From Saccharopolyspora phatthalungensis (GTDB lineage Bacteria; Actinomycetota; Actinomycetes; Mycobacteriales; Pseudonocardiaceae), in NCBI RefSeq assembly GCF_014203395.1, contig NZ_JACHIW010000001.1, positions 1,116,001-1,180,000 of the forward strand: a stretch of DNA of 64,000 bases, read 5' to 3'. Position 1 is the first letter of the stretch. Each line of letters begins with the position of its first letter. Positions 1-11,718 of the stretch are shown here, piece by piece. The notes beneath the pieces are model-generated. The model was given only the letters and a program-made list of their open reading frames with translations, made no database searches and had not been told where the DNA came from. A program made the translations under genes and the position numbers.

Positions 1-174
1 CTCGGCGAAGAACTCGACTACGCCGAAGAAGGTCTTCCGGACGGCCTCGGCGGGAAGACCCGCGAACTGGTGCAGCGAATCCGCGAATCCTGGACCGAGA
101 GCACGCCGCTTCCCCAGCTCCGCCGCGCACCGCTCGACGTCGACCACGCGGGCCTCCCGAAATCCGAGCCGTGA
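1..174 (+). CDS. C-terminal end of an unidentified protein (partial)
   Basis: An open frame enters from the left edge and runs 57 codons to TGA at 172-174. The tail is hydrophilic, charged and proline-containing (ends ...LPKSEP). I do not recognise a family. Third positions are mostly G or C, which supports real coding. It converges on the mca operon, with the minus-strand hairpin at 283-317 between them. Confidence 0.55.
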   Translation, partial: LGEELDYAEEGLPDGLGGKTRELVQRIRESWTESTPLPQLRRAPLDVDHAGLPKSEP

Positions 175-273
175 TCCACGAACGGCGCCACCAGCGGTTC
201 GAAAAGCGGTGCCTGCGCGTCGCCCGGCTCCCGCGCCCACTGGATCCCTGACTCGCGAGCGACCGATGTCCCC

Positions 274-317
274 AGAAAACAGAGCGGGGTCACCCCGGCA
301 CACCAGGTGACCCCGCT
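274..317 (-). terminator. Terminator of the mca operon
   Basis: A perfect 12-bp inverted repeat (283-294 with 306-317) encloses an 11-nt loop. On the minus strand it is followed by a T-rich stretch (274-282). It lies just beyond the stop of the small membrane protein gene, as an intrinsic terminator should. Confidence 0.75.
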
Positions 318-330
318 CGCCGCGCCCCCG

Positions 331-642
331 TTAGGGGGCTTCGTCTTTGTCCGGCTTCGCCTCGCTCTGCTCGGCTTCGGCCTCGTCGCCCGCGGTGGCC
401 TCGGCTCGCTTCGCCCGCGCCGGGGCCGCTGCCGCGGCCTTCTGCTCGTCGAAGACCACCGGGACCTTCTTCAGGTGCTTGGTCATCGACCGGATCAGGA
501 ACACCACCGCAATCGCGAACAAGATCAGCAGCACCAGGCCGACCGGGGAGGACTTGCCGAAGTCCTCGCCTTGGCCGCCCGGATCGTTCGGCGGAGGCGG
601 TGCCTGCGCCAGCGCGTAGGCGACCGTTTCCAGTGCACTCAT
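331..642 (-). CDS. Small single-pass membrane protein downstream of mca (Rv1083-like)
   Basis: 103 aa. A short Pro/Gly-rich N-terminus leads into one hydrophobic helix (about residues 32-51, core [16 protein letters not shown]), then a basic stretch and a long Ala/Glu/Lys-rich tail, so it is probably a bitopic protein with a charged cytoplasmic tail. Its ATG overlaps the mca stop by 4 nt (ATGA), which implies translational coupling. The position matches Rv1083, the small hypothetical gene after mca in mycobacteria. Function is unknown. The start is fixed by the overlap; longer frames here are antisense or out-of-frame. Confidence 0.85.
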   Translation of the reverse strand: MSALETVAYALAQAPPPPNDPGGQGEDFGKSSPVGLVLLILFAIAVVFLIRSMTKHLKKVPVVFDEQKAAAAAPARAKRAEATAGDEAEAEQSEAKPDKDEAP

Positions 643-1520
643 GCGCACACCTTCTCCTGCACGCCGGAGAACAAGTCGTCCTCCGGCAACGTGGTGTCGA
701 CCAGGGAGCGCACCAGCTCGTAGTCCTCGGTCGGCCACAGCTCGCGCTGGATGTCGAGCGGGACCGCGAACCAGCGGCTGGTCGGGTCGATCTGGGTCGC
801 GTGGGCGCGCAACGCGTCGTCGCGCTGCTCGAAGTATCCACCGCACTCGACCCGCGTGGTAACCCGCTCGTCCGGATCCGGCCGGGTCGAGTCCCACTTG
901 GCCAGCCACTCGCCGTACGGCGAGTCCATGTCGTTGGCCAGCAGCGCCTCGTGGAACAGTTGCATGCGCTTGCGGGAGAAGCCGTGCGAGTAGTAGAGCT
1001 TTAACGGCTGCCACGGCTCGCCCGCGTCGTGGAACAGGTCGGGGTCGCCGGCCGCGTCGAAGGCCGCCACCGAGACCTCGTGGCACCGGATGTGGTCCGG
1101 ATGCGGGTAGCCGCCGTTCTCGTCGTAGGTGATCACCACGTGCGGGCGGAACTCTCGCATCACCTTGACCAGTTCACGCGTCGAGACCTCGATCGGCACG
1201 GTGGCGAAGACGTCCTCCGGCAGCGGCGGGGGCGGGTCGCCCTCCGGCAGCCCGGAGTCGACGAAGCCCAGCCAGCGGTGCTGAACACCGAGGATCTTCG
1301 CGGCCTCGGCCATCTCGGCGCGGCGGACCTCGGTCAGGTTCTCGATCACCTCCGGCCGGTCCATGGCCGGGTTGAGGATGCTGCCCGCCTCCCCACCGGT
1401 ACAGGTGACCACCATCACTTCGTGTCCCTCGGCCACGTAACGCGCGGTCGTCGCGGCTCCCTTGCTGGACTCGTCATCCGGGTGCGCATGCACCGTCATC
1501 AGCCGCAACTTGTCCGCCAT
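639..1520 (-). CDS. mca: Mycothiol S-conjugate amidase
   Basis: 293 aa, the usual length. Mca is a zinc amidase that cleaves mycothiol S-conjugates to release mercapturic acids for export, a cytoplasmic detoxification step of actinobacteria. The N-terminal AHPDDE metal-binding motif of the LmbE/PIG-L family is at residues 12-17 and the second motif HPDH lies near residue 140. Mca and its paralogue MshB share the fold. The neighbours (DUF4307 gene divergent upstream, Rv1083-like gene overlapping downstream) match Rv1082 and favour Mca over MshB. The ATG at 1520 places AHPDDE close to the N-terminus as in the family. Confidence 0.93.
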   Translation of the reverse strand: MADKLRLMTVHAHPDDESSKGAATTARYVAEGHEVMVVTCTGGEAGSILNPAMDRPEVIENLTEVRRAEMAEAAKILGVQHRWLGFVDSGLPEGDPPPPLPEDVFATVPIEVSTRELVKVMREFRPHVVITYDENGGYPHPDHIRCHEVSVAAFDAAGDPDLFHDAGEPWQPLKLYYSHGFSRKRMQLFHEALLANDMDSPYGEWLAKWDSTRPDPDERVTTRVECGGYFEQRDDALRAHATQIDPTSRWFAVPLDIQRELWPTEDYELVRSLVDTTLPEDDLFSGVQEKVCA

Positions 1521-1718
1521 CGCTCCGTAGTCCCCTCCCGCTTCGCAGCATCTTTCCTGAGCACGGCCCCGCTGACGGGCCGCTGCACACCCCAGGGATA
1601 CTTAACGTGGATGTCGGGTCTCATTGTTCCCCGTGGGTCCGACGTTCTCGGCGCCAGCCCCCGCATCACCCGTTTGCGGGCGGCGGCGGAGACCGATGTC
1701 GAAAGGCTACCCAGGCCG

Positions 1719-2156
1719 GTGACGAACCAGCAGATCCCGCAAGACCGGTACGGATCGCGTGCCCGCACGCGTCCGCGCCCGGTTCTGCGCTGGCTGCTGA
1801 CCGGCATCGTGCTGGTCGCTCTGGTGGGCGTGGCGATCGTGGGCTACCGCAATCTCGGCAGCGCACCGATCCAGGGCAAACAGGTCGCCTTCGACGTGCT
1901 CGACGACCACTCGGTGCGGATCGTCCTCGAAGTCCAGCGCGACGATCCCCGGCGGCCCGCCGACTGCGTGGTGCGGGCCCGCGCCGAATCCGGCGAAGAA
2001 GTCGGACGCAAAGAAGTTCTGATCCGGCCTGCGGACGGCACCGCCACGCAAGACACTGTGTTACGAACCTCTACCCGAGCAACCATCGGGGAGGTGTACG
2101 GCTGCACTTACAACGTTCCTGAATATTTGTCCACTCACCCGCGGCCAACTGGGTGA
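1719..2156 (+). CDS. DUF4307 family membrane protein (Rv1081c-like)
   Basis: 145 aa from a GTG start. An Arg/Pro-rich cytoplasmic N-terminus is followed by one transmembrane helix (about residues 26-46, LTGIVLVALVGVAIVGY) and an extracytoplasmic beta-rich domain with two cysteines (ADCVV and YGCTY), typical of DUF4307. Function is unknown. It is divergent from mca and upstream of greA, the order seen in mycobacteria. The Shine-Dalgarno is weak (GAAAGG at 1701-1706), so a nearby alternative start is possible. The open frame extends much further upstream, but that part lies antisense to mca and lacks family sequence. Confidence 0.8.
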   Translation: MTNQQIPQDRYGSRARTRPRPVLRWLLTGIVLVALVGVAIVGYRNLGSAPIQGKQVAFDVLDDHSVRIVLEVQRDDPRRPADCVVRARAESGEEVGRKEVLIRPADGTATQDTVLRTSTRATIGEVYGCTYNVPEYLSTHPRPTG

Positions 2157-2231
2157 ACACAGCCGTACCACACCGGGTGCTGGGAAAATCCGGGCCCTGG
2201 GTGTGGTGATTCATGCTATCGTCGATTTCAG

Positions 2232-2257
2232 CACGGCCCCGCGCGGGCCGTGTTTTT
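2232..2257 (+). promoter_or_regulatory. Intrinsic-terminator-like hairpin in the greA leader
   Basis: A perfect 8-bp stem (2232-2239 with 2245-2252), 5-nt loop, is followed directly by TTTTT (2253-2257). It lies 91 nt before the greA start, in the sense direction, after a possible -10-like sequence near 2216-2221. It may terminate transcripts from the DUF4307 gene or act as an attenuator in the greA leader. E. coli greA has leader termination producing GraL RNA, but homology of mechanism is only an analogy. Confidence 0.6.
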
Positions 2258-2348
2258 CCATTACTTGGCTTTGGCCGAGGAATCAAGGTGCGGAATTGCA
2301 ATTGGCCCGTGGGCAAGCGCGGGCCGCAGTCGACGAGGAGTGGTGACC

Positions 2349-2837
2349 GTGAGCGAGACCCAGGTGACCTGGCTGACCCAGGATGCTTACGACCGGCTCA
2401 AGGGTGAGCTGGACGAGCTCGTGGCCAACCGCCCGGCGATCGCCGCGAAGATCAACGAAGCCCGCGAGGAAGGCGACCTGCGGGAGAACGGCGGTTACCA
2501 CGCGGCTCGTGAGGAGCAGGGCCAGATCGAGTCCCGGATCCGCCAGCTCCAGGAGTTGCTGCGCACCGCCAAGGTCGGCGACGTGCCCACCGAGTCGGGC
2601 ATCGCCAAGCCGGGTTCGGTGTTGACCGTCCGCTACGACGGCGAGGACGAGACCGAGAAGTTCCTGCTGGCTACGCGGGAAGAGGGCGCGCACGGCGACC
2701 TGGAGGTCTACTCCCCGAACTCCCCGCTGGGCAAGGCCCTGCTGGACGCCAAGGAAGGCGAGACCAGGGAGTACGAGCTGCCCAACGGCGGCACGATGAC
2801 GGTGACGCTGGTCAAGGCCGAGCCGTTCGCCGGCTGA
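2349..2837 (+). CDS. greA: Transcription elongation factor GreA
   Basis: 162 aa. GreA rescues backtracked RNA polymerase by stimulating transcript cleavage through the secondary channel. The N-terminal coiled coil is evident, with the acidic tip [17 protein letters not shown] (about residues 38-54) carrying the catalytic Asp/Glu pair. The C-terminal globular domain includes the [12 protein letters not shown] signature near residue 120. GTG at 2349 has a GAGGAG Shine-Dalgarno (2335-2340) at good spacing; an in-frame GTG at 2343 is too close to it. The strong terminator at 2855-2895 closes the unit. Confidence 0.95.
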   Translation: MSETQVTWLTQDAYDRLKGELDELVANRPAIAAKINEAREEGDLRENGGYHAAREEQGQIESRIRQLQELLRTAKVGDVPTESGIAKPGSVLTVRYDGEDETEKFLLATREEGAHGDLEVYSPNSPLGKALLDAKEGETREYELPNGGTMTVTLVKAEPFAG

Positions 2838-2854
2838 CCCCGGCCCGATTCTTG

Positions 2855-2895
2855 CCGCGGGCGTCCCCGAGCGGGGACGCCCGCGGTTCTTTTTG
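2855..2895 (+). terminator. greA terminator
   Basis: A perfect 14-bp GC-rich stem (2855-2868 with 2873-2886), GAGC loop, followed by TTCTTTTTG. It lies 18 nt after the greA stop, between greA and the convergent Lrp-family gene. Confidence 0.9.
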
Positions 2896-2936
2896 CCGCC
2901 ACCCAGACCCCTGGGTACGCGTTCGCCCATACCGGA

Positions 2937-3437
2937 TCAGGGTTCGTGCCCGTCGGCCGTTGCAGCCAAGCGTTCCAGCAGCGGACGAACCCGCGGCGCC
3001 ACCGGCGTGGAAAGGGCGATCGAGGTCGACGTGCGCCGCACCCCGGGCACCCCGACGACCTCATCGATGACCCGTTGCAGATCGGCGTTGGAGCGGGCGA
3101 CCATCCGCACGAACAGGTCCCCCTGACCGGTCGTCGCGTGCACCTCGCACACCTCATCGATGGCCGCGAGCCGCTCGGCCACCAGCGCCCGGCGCCCCTG
3201 CGCGATCTCCAGTACCCCGAAGGCGGTCAGGCCATAGCCCATCGCCGCCAGGTCCAGCTCCGGCGGGAAACCCAACAGGATGCCGCGCTGCGCCAACCGG
3301 TCCATCCGCGCCTGCACGGTGCCGCGCGCCACGCCAAGCCGCCGCGAGCATTCCAGCACCCCGAGCCGGGGCTCGTCGGACAGCAACAGCAGCAGGCGCG
3401 CGTCCAACGCGTCCAGACCTTCGGCGTTGGGAGCCAT
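2937..3437 (-). CDS. Lrp/AsnC family transcriptional regulator, divergent from hpd
   Basis: 166 aa. The N-terminal winged HTH (about residues 8-60; LDALDARLLLLL then LGVLECSRRLGVARGTVQAR) is followed by a RAM/ligand-binding domain with the usual pattern around GLTAFGVLEI and a G-D-x-x-x-R pattern (GQGDLFVRMV). These proteins form octamers that bind amino acids or related acids. It is divergent from 4-hydroxyphenylpyruvate dioxygenase with a 153-bp shared region that contains two matching dyads, so control of tyrosine breakdown is likely (inference). ATG at 3437 has GGAGG upstream; a longer in-frame start exists but extends into the promoter region. Confidence 0.88.
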   Translation of the reverse strand: MAPNAEGLDALDARLLLLLSDEPRLGVLECSRRLGVARGTVQARMDRLAQRGILLGFPPELDLAAMGYGLTAFGVLEIAQGRRALVAERLAAIDEVCEVHATTGQGDLFVRMVARSNADLQRVIDEVVGVPGVRRTSTSIALSTPVAPRVRPLLERLAATADGHEP

Positions 3438-3454
3438 GTCACGCCTCCGTTCAG

Positions 3455-3497
3455 ATTGACCAATCCAACCAGGGTTTCGGATCAAATACTGGTCAGT
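3455..3497. promoter_or_regulatory. Two related dyads between the Lrp gene and hpd
   Basis: ATTGACCAAT (3455-3464) and ACTGGTCAGT (3488-3497) share arms A-Y-T-G/C-A-R-T around a 2-nt centre. Their starts are 33 bp apart, about three helical turns, so they face the same side of the DNA. This suits cooperative binding by the adjacent Lrp-type regulator. Binding is inferred, not shown. Confidence 0.45.
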
Positions 3498-3533
3498 TTG
3501 TGCAGCGAAATCAACGACTGTTGCTCAGGGTGA

Positions 3534-4799
<1,266 letters not shown>

Positions 4800-4848
4800 G
4801 GTGATCGGGCACCGTGCTTGCGATGGCCCCGGGGCACCCGCCGGCGGT

Positions 4849-6060
4849 TCAGCGCTTGGCGATCAGCGTGTAGCCGGCGGATTCGAGCTCGCGGACGACG
4901 TACTCGCGGTGTTCCGGGCCCCGGGTTTCCAGCGAGATCTCGACGTCGACCTCGCCGAGGGCGAGGGCACCGGAGATCCGGGAGTGCTCGATATCGAGCA
5001 CGTTCGCGGTCAGCCGGCCCAGCTTCGCCAGCAGCTCCGCCAGCGAGCCGGGCCGATCCGGCAGCCGCACCCGCAGCGAAAGGTAGCGGCCCGCCGAAGT
5101 CATGCCGTGCCGGATCAGCTGGAGCAGCAGCACGGGATCGATGTTGCCGCCGGAAAGCACCGCCACCGTCGGCGATGTGACCTGCTCCGGATGCTCCAGC
5201 AGCGCCGCGACCGAGGCGACCCCGGCGGGCTCCGCGACGAGCTTCGCCCGTTCCAGACACAGCAGCAGGGCTCGGGACAGGGCCTCGTCGCTGACCGTCA
5301 ACACCTCGTCGACCAGCTCCGCCACGTGCGCGAACGTGATCGGACCGGGCTCGCCGACCGCGATCCCGTCGGCCATCGTCTGCGTTTCGGACAGCCGCAC
5401 CGGTTTGCCCGCCGCCAGCGAAACCGGCCACGCCGCGGCCCGCTCGGCTTGCACCGCGATCACCTTGATCTGCGGGTGCTCGGCCTTGACCGCCGCGGCG
5501 ATGCCGGCGACCAGCCCGCCGCCGCCGGTGGGCACCACGATGCTGCGGACTTCGGGCAGCTGCGCCAGGATCTCCCGCCCCACGGTTCCCTGACCAGCGA
5601 TGATGTCGGGATGGTCGTAGGGGTGGATGAACTCCGCTCGGGTCTGCCGGGCGTAGTCCCGCGCCGCGACGAGCGTTGCCTCCAGCTCCGCGCCGTGCAG
5701 CCGGACGTCTGCGCCGTATGCCTTGGTGGCCGCGATCTTCGGCAGCGGAACGCGCTCGGGCATGAACACCGTGGCGTGGATGCCCAGCAGCGACGCGGCG
5801 AGCGCGACCCCTTGCCCGTGGTTCCCGGCGCTCGCTGCGACCACACCGGCGGCGCGCTGCGATTCGTCCAACCCCAGCAACCGCACGTAGGCGCCGCGGA
5901 GCTTGAACGAGCCGGTGCGCTGGAGGTTTTCGCACTTGAGAAAGACTTCGCCGCCGCAGTACTCACCGAGCACCCGCGAGTGCTCGATGGGGGTGCGCCG
6001 TGCGATCCCGGCGAGACTTTCACCGGCGACCCGGATTCGGTCCAGATCGACCAGCCGCAT
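4849..6060 (-). CDS. ilvA: Threonine ammonia-lyase with C-terminal ACT-like domain
   Basis: 403 aa. A PLP enzyme that deaminates threonine to 2-oxobutyrate. The PLP lysine lies in SFKLRGA (near residue 50), the substrate loop is SAGNHGQGVA and the glycine-rich phosphate site is PTGGGGL. Residues about 325-403 form an ACT-type regulatory domain (LRVRLPDRPGSLAELLAKLG). This single-ACT 400-residue form resembles the catabolic/TdcB-like class often annotated ilvA in actinobacteria; whether it serves isoleucine synthesis cannot be told here. ATG at 6060 gives normal length but lacks a strong Shine-Dalgarno. It converges on hppD. Confidence 0.92.
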   Translation of the reverse strand: MRLVDLDRIRVAGESLAGIARRTPIEHSRVLGEYCGGEVFLKCENLQRTGSFKLRGAYVRLLGLDESQRAAGVVAASAGNHGQGVALAASLLGIHATVFMPERVPLPKIAATKAYGADVRLHGAELEATLVAARDYARQTRAEFIHPYDHPDIIAGQGTVGREILAQLPEVRSIVVPTGGGGLVAGIAAAVKAEHPQIKVIAVQAERAAAWPVSLAAGKPVRLSETQTMADGIAVGEPGPITFAHVAELVDEVLTVSDEALSRALLLCLERAKLVAEPAGVASVAALLEHPEQVTSPTVAVLSGGNIDPVLLLQLIRHGMTSAGRYLSLRVRLPDRPGSLAELLAKLGRLTANVLDIEHSRISGALALGEVDVEISLETRGPEHREYVVRELESAGYTLIAKR

Positions 6061-6321
6061 GTGCCAATCGTGCCACCGCGGATCGCGGGCTACTCGGGCC
6101 GCACCTTCGGTACTCTCTTGGGAGCGGCCGGTTACCCGCAGCCGGACGGCACCGCGAGGAATGCCCGGCGAGTGAGCCCTGCCGAACGGGGCTAGGCGCG
6201 GGCAGGCTGTCGCGGAGGGGGAATGCGCGGCCATCGATCCGTCGTGAAGACCCACCTTGCTGTCGAACCGGGTTCGCGCCCGCCGTCCGCCGTTGGTGCC
6301 GGGCCACACACGGGAGGAAGC

Positions 6322-6573
6322 ATGACGCGGCTGACCCCTATGAACAGCGCGTTCCCGCTGGTCACGGGCATTGTCACGGCTACGGCGCTGTCCGGTGCGG
6401 CGGTGCTCGCGGTCCTGCAGTCGGGCTGTGACGAGCCGGGCTCCTACCATTCGCACGACGGCGTCGTGGAACTGATCGGCGGTTGCCTGCAGCCCGGCGA
6501 CCTCCCGGTCAGCCCCCGGCACCCCACCGAGAGCCGACCGCTCGGCAGCAGCGACCCCTCCCTCGAACGCTGA
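6322..6573 (+). CDS. Small hypothetical protein with one membrane segment
   Basis: 83 aa. Residues about 10-30 are hydrophobic (FPLVTGIVTATALSGAAVLAVL), followed by a short exposed part with two cysteines (SGCDEPG and GGCLQPG) and a Pro/Ser-rich tail. GGAGGAAG at 6313-6320 lies just upstream of the ATG, a good start. It is divergent from ilvA and converges on the gamma-synthase. I do not recognise the family. The cysteine pair might form a disulfide outside the membrane. Confidence 0.65.
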   Translation: MTRLTPMNSAFPLVTGIVTATALSGAAVLAVLQSGCDEPGSYHSHDGVVELIGGCLQPGDLPVSPRHPTESRPLGSSDPSLER

Positions 6574-6631
6574 TAGCCCGTCGAACGGCTGAAAGTCCCC
6601 ACCCGATGGTGAAGCCGGTTTTTGCTCCGAA

Positions 6632-6674
6632 GCGGGGCCGTGCGTCCCTTGGGTGGCTGGCTACACGGCCCCGC
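6632..6674 (-). terminator. Stem-loop after the cystathionine gamma-synthase gene
   Basis: Perfect 11-bp repeat (6632-6642 with 6664-6674) around a 21-nt loop, beginning 9 nt beyond the gene's stop. There is no clean U-tract on the minus strand, so termination efficiency is uncertain. It may also serve the convergent small gene. Confidence 0.5.
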
Positions 6675-6682
6675 CACTGGCT

Positions 6683-7822
6683 TCAGCCGAGGGCGGTGAG
6701 GATGTCCTCAACGAGGTCGTCGGCGTCTTCGATGCCCACGGACAGCCGCACCAGGTCTTCCGGGACCTGCAGCATCGAGCCCGCGGTGCTCGCGTGCGTC
6801 ATCCGGCCCGGGTGCTCGATCAACGACTCCACGCCGCCCAGCGATTCGGCCAGGGTGAACAGCCGGGTCCGCGCGCAGACATCGAGCGCCGCCGACTCGC
6901 CGTCGACGTGGGTGAAGGAGATCATCCCGCCGAAGTGGCGCATCTGCTTCGCCGCCACCTCGTGGCCGGGGTGCTGCGCCAGGCCCGGGTAGAACACCTT
7001 CGCCACCTTGGGGTGGCCGACCAGTGCGGCGACGATCCGCTCGGCGTTGGCGCTGTGCCGTTCCATCCGGACGGCGAGGGTCTTGATGCCGCGCAGCGTC
7101 AGGAAGGCGTCGAACGGCCCGGGCACCGCGCCCGCTCCGTTCTGCAGGAACGCGACCTGCTCGGCCAGTTCGTCGTCGGAGGTGACCACGACGCCGCCCA
7201 CCACGTCGGAGTGCCCGCCCAGGTACTTGGTGGTCGAGTGCACCACGACGTTCGCGCCGAGTTCCAGCGGCTGTTGCAGGTATGGCGAGGCGAAGGTGTT
7301 GTCCACGACCAGCTTCGTGCCCGCGTCGCGGGAAACCTGCGCCAGGGCGGCGATGTCACCGATGTTGAGCAGCGGATTGGTGGGCGTCTCGACCCAGATC
7401 AGCTTGGTGTTCGGCTGGATCGCCGCCCGCATTGCGTCCACATTGGACACTGGGGCGGGGGTGTACTCGATTCCCCAGCCGGTAAGCACCTTGTCCACCA
7501 GCCGGAACGTGCCGCCGTAGGCGTCGTCCGGAATGACCAGGTGGTCGCCGGGCCGCAGGGTGGCGCGCAGCACCGCGTCGGTGGCCGCCATGCCGGACGC
7601 GAACGCGCGCCCATGCCGACCGCCTTCCAGCGCGGCCAGACATTCCTCCAGCGCGGTGCGGGTCGGGTTGCCGGTGCGGGAGTACTCGTAACCGGCGCGC
7701 ATGCCGCCCACCCCGTCCTGGGCGTAGGTCGACGTGGCGTGGATGGGCACGATCACCGAACCGGTCGTCGGGTCTGCCTCCTGGCCCGCATGAATGGCGC
7801 GGGTGGCGAAGCCGTCACTCAT
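6683..7822 (-). CDS. metB: Cystathionine gamma-synthase / trans-sulfuration PLP enzyme
   Basis: 379 aa from ATG 7822. A Cys/Met-metabolism PLP enzyme; gamma-synthases join cysteine to O-succinyl- or O-acetylhomoserine. The PLP lysine is in HSTTKYLGGHSD (about residue 200); YSRTGNPTR and the SLGGVESLIEHP signature are intact. Gamma-lyases share these motifs, so substrate is assigned from synteny with Rv1079 and nearness to cbs. A GTG at 7843 would add seven residues; neither start has a strong Shine-Dalgarno. It lies in the same direction as the Pro-rich antigen gene and cbs, separated by palindrome copy A. Confidence 0.9.
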   Translation of the reverse strand: MSDGFATRAIHAGQEADPTTGSVIVPIHATSTYAQDGVGGMRAGYEYSRTGNPTRTALEECLAALEGGRHGRAFASGMAATDAVLRATLRPGDHLVIPDDAYGGTFRLVDKVLTGWGIEYTPAPVSNVDAMRAAIQPNTKLIWVETPTNPLLNIGDIAALAQVSRDAGTKLVVDNTFASPYLQQPLELGANVVVHSTTKYLGGHSDVVGGVVVTSDDELAEQVAFLQNGAGAVPGPFDAFLTLRGIKTLAVRMERHSANAERIVAALVGHPKVAKVFYPGLAQHPGHEVAAKQMRHFGGMISFTHVDGESAALDVCARTRLFTLAESLGGVESLIEHPGRMTHASTAGSMLQVPEDLVRLSVGIEDADDLVEDILTALG

Positions 7823-7876
7823 GTGGAGCAGAGTACGTCCCACGCCTAACGGCGGCGTACTGCGCTCCCCCGGGCG

Positions 7877-7920
7877 GCGATTTCAAGGGAAATCAGCACG
7901 TCGATTTCCCTTGAAATCGC
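7877..7920. repeat. Dispersed palindromic element, copy A
   Basis: Perfect 18-bp arms GCGATTTCAAGGGAAATC (7877-7894) and its complement (7903-7920), 8-nt spacer. Related elements occur at 20428, 21720 and 42096. It lies between the stop of the Pro-rich membrane gene (7931) and the start of metB. The hairpin could terminate or insulate transcription. Confidence 0.85.
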
Positions 7921-7930
7921 TACACCACCA

Positions 7931-9058
7931 TCACCACTGGGGCGGCTGCTGCCCGCTGGGGGGTGGGAAGCCACCGGGCTGCTGGCCCGGCTGGCCGTAC
8001 TGCTGCGGCTGGCCGAATTGCTGCGGCTGGCCCGGCTGGCCGAACTGCTGCTGACCCGGTTGCCCGAATTGCTGCGGCTGGCCCGGCTGACCGAACTGCG
8101 GCTGGCCCGGCTGGCCGAACTGCTGCTGGCCCGGCTGGCCGAACTGCTGCGGCTGGCCTGGCTGCCCGAACTGCTGCGGCTGGCCGTAGCTACCGGCCGC
8201 AGCCGGAGCCGGAGTACCGGAACCGGCGGCCCACTGCCGCGTACCCGGCAGGAAGGCCAGCACAGCGAGCGCGATGCCGAACACGAGCCCGACAATGGCG
8301 GAGGCATTCGGGTACATGATCACGCTGATGATGCCGGACAAGGTGGAAACGGCGGCGGCACCGCCGACCAGGAGCGGTCCGATCGGCTTGCGCTTCAGCA
8401 GGAGGATTCCGCCGACAATCCACGCGATGGCGCACAAGAAGCCGACGATGACCAGCGTGTACAGCAAGCCCATCGACACCTTGAGATGGACCCCGTACTG
8501 CGCAGCCTTACTGGAGGCAACGGCCAAGCCGACAATGCCGAGGATCCCGAAGATCACGTTCAGGCCGCCGAGGACGATGGCGACGATCGCGGTCGTCTTC
8601 GCCAGCGGGGCGTTGCCCTGGCCCTGCTGCGCGGGCTGGCCGTAGGCGGCCTGCGGCGGCTGGGCGCCGAAGCCGCCCTGAGCCTGCGGTGCCGGAAAGC
8701 CGCCGCTGGGCGTGCCCGACTGCTGCGGCTGGGCCGGGAAGCCGCCCGGCTGGCTCTGGGTGCCGGGCTGCTGGTACATCGGCTGCGGGGGCTGCATCGA
8801 CGGCGGCACCATCGCGGTAGCCTCGGCACCGCTGCCCTGGTCGGCCAGGCCGGGCTGCTGGTACATCGGCTGCGGCGGCTGCATCGACGGCGGCACGACC
8901 TGCGTCGAGTCGGACGGCGGCTGCTGGCCCTGCGACTGCACAGGTCGGACGACCTGGGTCGCGTCGCTGCCGGCCTGGTTGGGGTCCTGCGGGTCCATCC
9001 GGTTCGAGATGGGGTCCGAACCCTGCTGACCGCCGTCCGGCGGCTGCGGAGAGCTCAT
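7931..9058 (-). CDS. Proline/glutamine-rich multi-pass membrane protein (Rv1078/Pra-like)
   Basis: 375 aa. The N-terminal ~145 residues are disordered and Pro/Gln/Gly-rich with a duplicated [16 protein letters not shown] unit. Residues about 150-270 hold four hydrophobic helices. The C-terminal ~90 residues are a repeat of QFGQPGQ-type units ending in [12 protein letters not shown]. The position between cbs and metB matches the mycobacterial proline-rich antigen Pra. Function is unknown. The low-complexity tail makes length variation between strains likely. ATG at 9058 has AGGA about 10 nt upstream. All frames opposite to it are antisense shadows. Confidence 0.85.
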   Translation of the reverse strand: MSSPQPPDGGQQGSDPISNRMDPQDPNQAGSDATQVVRPVQSQGQQPPSDSTQVVPPSMQPPQPMYQQPGLADQGSGAEATAMVPPSMQPPQPMYQQPGTQSQPGGFPAQPQQSGTPSGGFPAPQAQGGFGAQPPQAAYGQPAQQGQGNAPLAKTTAIVAIVLGGLNVIFGILGIVGLAVASSKAAQYGVHLKVSMGLLYTLVIVGFLCAIAWIVGGILLLKRKPIGPLLVGGAAAVSTLSGIISVIMYPNASAIVGLVFGIALAVLAFLPGTRQWAAGSGTPAPAAAGSYGQPQQFGQPGQPQQFGQPGQQQFGQPGQPQFGQPGQPQQFGQPGQQQFGQPGQPQQFGQPQQYGQPGQQPGGFPPPSGQQPPQW

Positions 9059-9159
9059 CGGGTTGTCCTACTCCCTCGAGGCGTAATGCAAAGTCCTAGG
9101 CATGCGTCCACACACGCTATCTGATCAACCAGCGGCGTAGTGCGGTTAGTAACAAGTCG

Positions 9160-10527
<1,368 letters not shown>

Positions 10528-10782
10528 GTCCGGTCCTCGATCCTTCGTCACTGCTACTCGCCAGATGTGTGACGCCGAGCCTAATCTGCTGGTCACTGGC
10601 TAACCCAAGGGACCTGCGGCACGACATAGGGGCAGGGAACGAAATCGGTCCGTGCCGCGTCTTGCTTTGTGACGGGGGGCGATTGCGGACCGTGGGCTAG
10701 GTGGGTGACCATTTCCCTCCCCGTTGATGCGGCCCGCTGCTGCGTCCGCCATCGGGGCACGGGACGGGTGAGGGAGGGCCGA

Positions 10783-11709
10783 ATGATCGCGGCAAGGGCA
10801 CTTCGGCTCGCACTGCTGGCGGCGGGTACCGCCGGCGGACTCTCCGGCGCGGCGTACGGGTTGCTCAACGGGCAGTCCCGGTACGCCCGGTGGGTAATCG
10901 GACCACCGGCCAACGACCCGTTGCGCGCCGACGGCATCCACCTGCCCAGTGGCATCGGACCGGTGCTGCGCCGGGAACTGGTCGACGACGTCGAACCGCT
11001 GGAGTTCGCCGTGCTCGGCGACTCCGCCGCGGCGGGACTCGGCGTCGACTTACCGGCCGAACTGCCCGGGGTGCGGTTGGCCCGCGGTCTCGCCGAGGAG
11101 CTCGACCGGCCGGTCGAGCTGACCACGCACGCGATCGTCGGCACCACGTCGCAGGAGTTAGCCGCGCAGGTAGACGCCGCGCTGGTCCGACCGCCGGAGC
11201 TGGTGCTGATCATCATCGGGGCCAACGACGTCACCTCGATGCTGCCCGTGTCGGCCTGCGCCGACCTGCTCGGCCAAGCGGTGCGGCGGCTGGTCGAGGC
11301 GGGGGTCACGGTGGTCGTCGGAACCTGCCCCGATCTGGGGGCGATCCGGCCGATCCCGCAGCCGTTGCGTTCCATCGCGCGGCATTGGAGCCTCGCGCTC
11401 GGCCGGGCGCAACGGCGTGTGGTCGACGCGGCCGGCGGGCGCGCGTTGCCGCTGGCGGACCTGTTGTCACCGGAGTTCCTGGCGCGACCGGGCGAGTTCT
11501 TCAGCCCGGACCGGTACCACCCGTCGGCGGCGGGCTATGAGGCGGCGACGACGATCCTGCTACCGGCGATGTGCGCGGCCATCGGTGAATGGGAGGGCGG
11601 CCCGCTGCCGCCGGCCCCGATCCGGTCGGAGGCGGCCGAGGCCCGCCGCCCGACCAGCCGGATCGTGGCGCGCCTGAACCGGCGCCTCCACCGCCGCGCC
11701 GACTCCTGA
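10783..11709 (+). CDS. SGNH/GDSL-type hydrolase, membrane-anchored (Rv1075c-like)
   Basis: 308 aa. An N-terminal hydrophobic segment (residues 5-27) looks like a signal anchor. The SGNH blocks are present: GDSAAAGLG (nucleophile Ser, near residue 84), IIIGANDVT (block III Asn) and DRYHPSAAGY (Asp and His of the triad, near residue 245). It is therefore likely an esterase or lipase acting at or outside the membrane. Position between the thiolase and cbs matches Rv1075c. GGGAGGG sits a few nt before ATG 10783. The natural substrate is unknown. Confidence 0.88.
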   Translation: MIAARALRLALLAAGTAGGLSGAAYGLLNGQSRYARWVIGPPANDPLRADGIHLPSGIGPVLRRELVDDVEPLEFAVLGDSAAAGLGVDLPAELPGVRLARGLAEELDRPVELTTHAIVGTTSQELAAQVDAALVRPPELVLIIIGANDVTSMLPVSACADLLGQAVRRLVEAGVTVVVGTCPDLGAIRPIPQPLRSIARHWSLALGRAQRRVVDAAGGRALPLADLLSPEFLARPGEFFSPDRYHPSAAGYEAATTILLPAMCAAIGEWEGGPLPPAPIRSEAAEARRPTSRIVARLNRRLHRRADS

Positions 11710-11718
11710 ATCCCCACG

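Noticed and set aside
6040..6120. Possible T-box leader before ilvA
   Set aside because: A GCGGTGGCACG-like piece recalls the T-box but the conserved AGGGTGGNACCGCG is not matched, and no specifier stem or terminator is evident.
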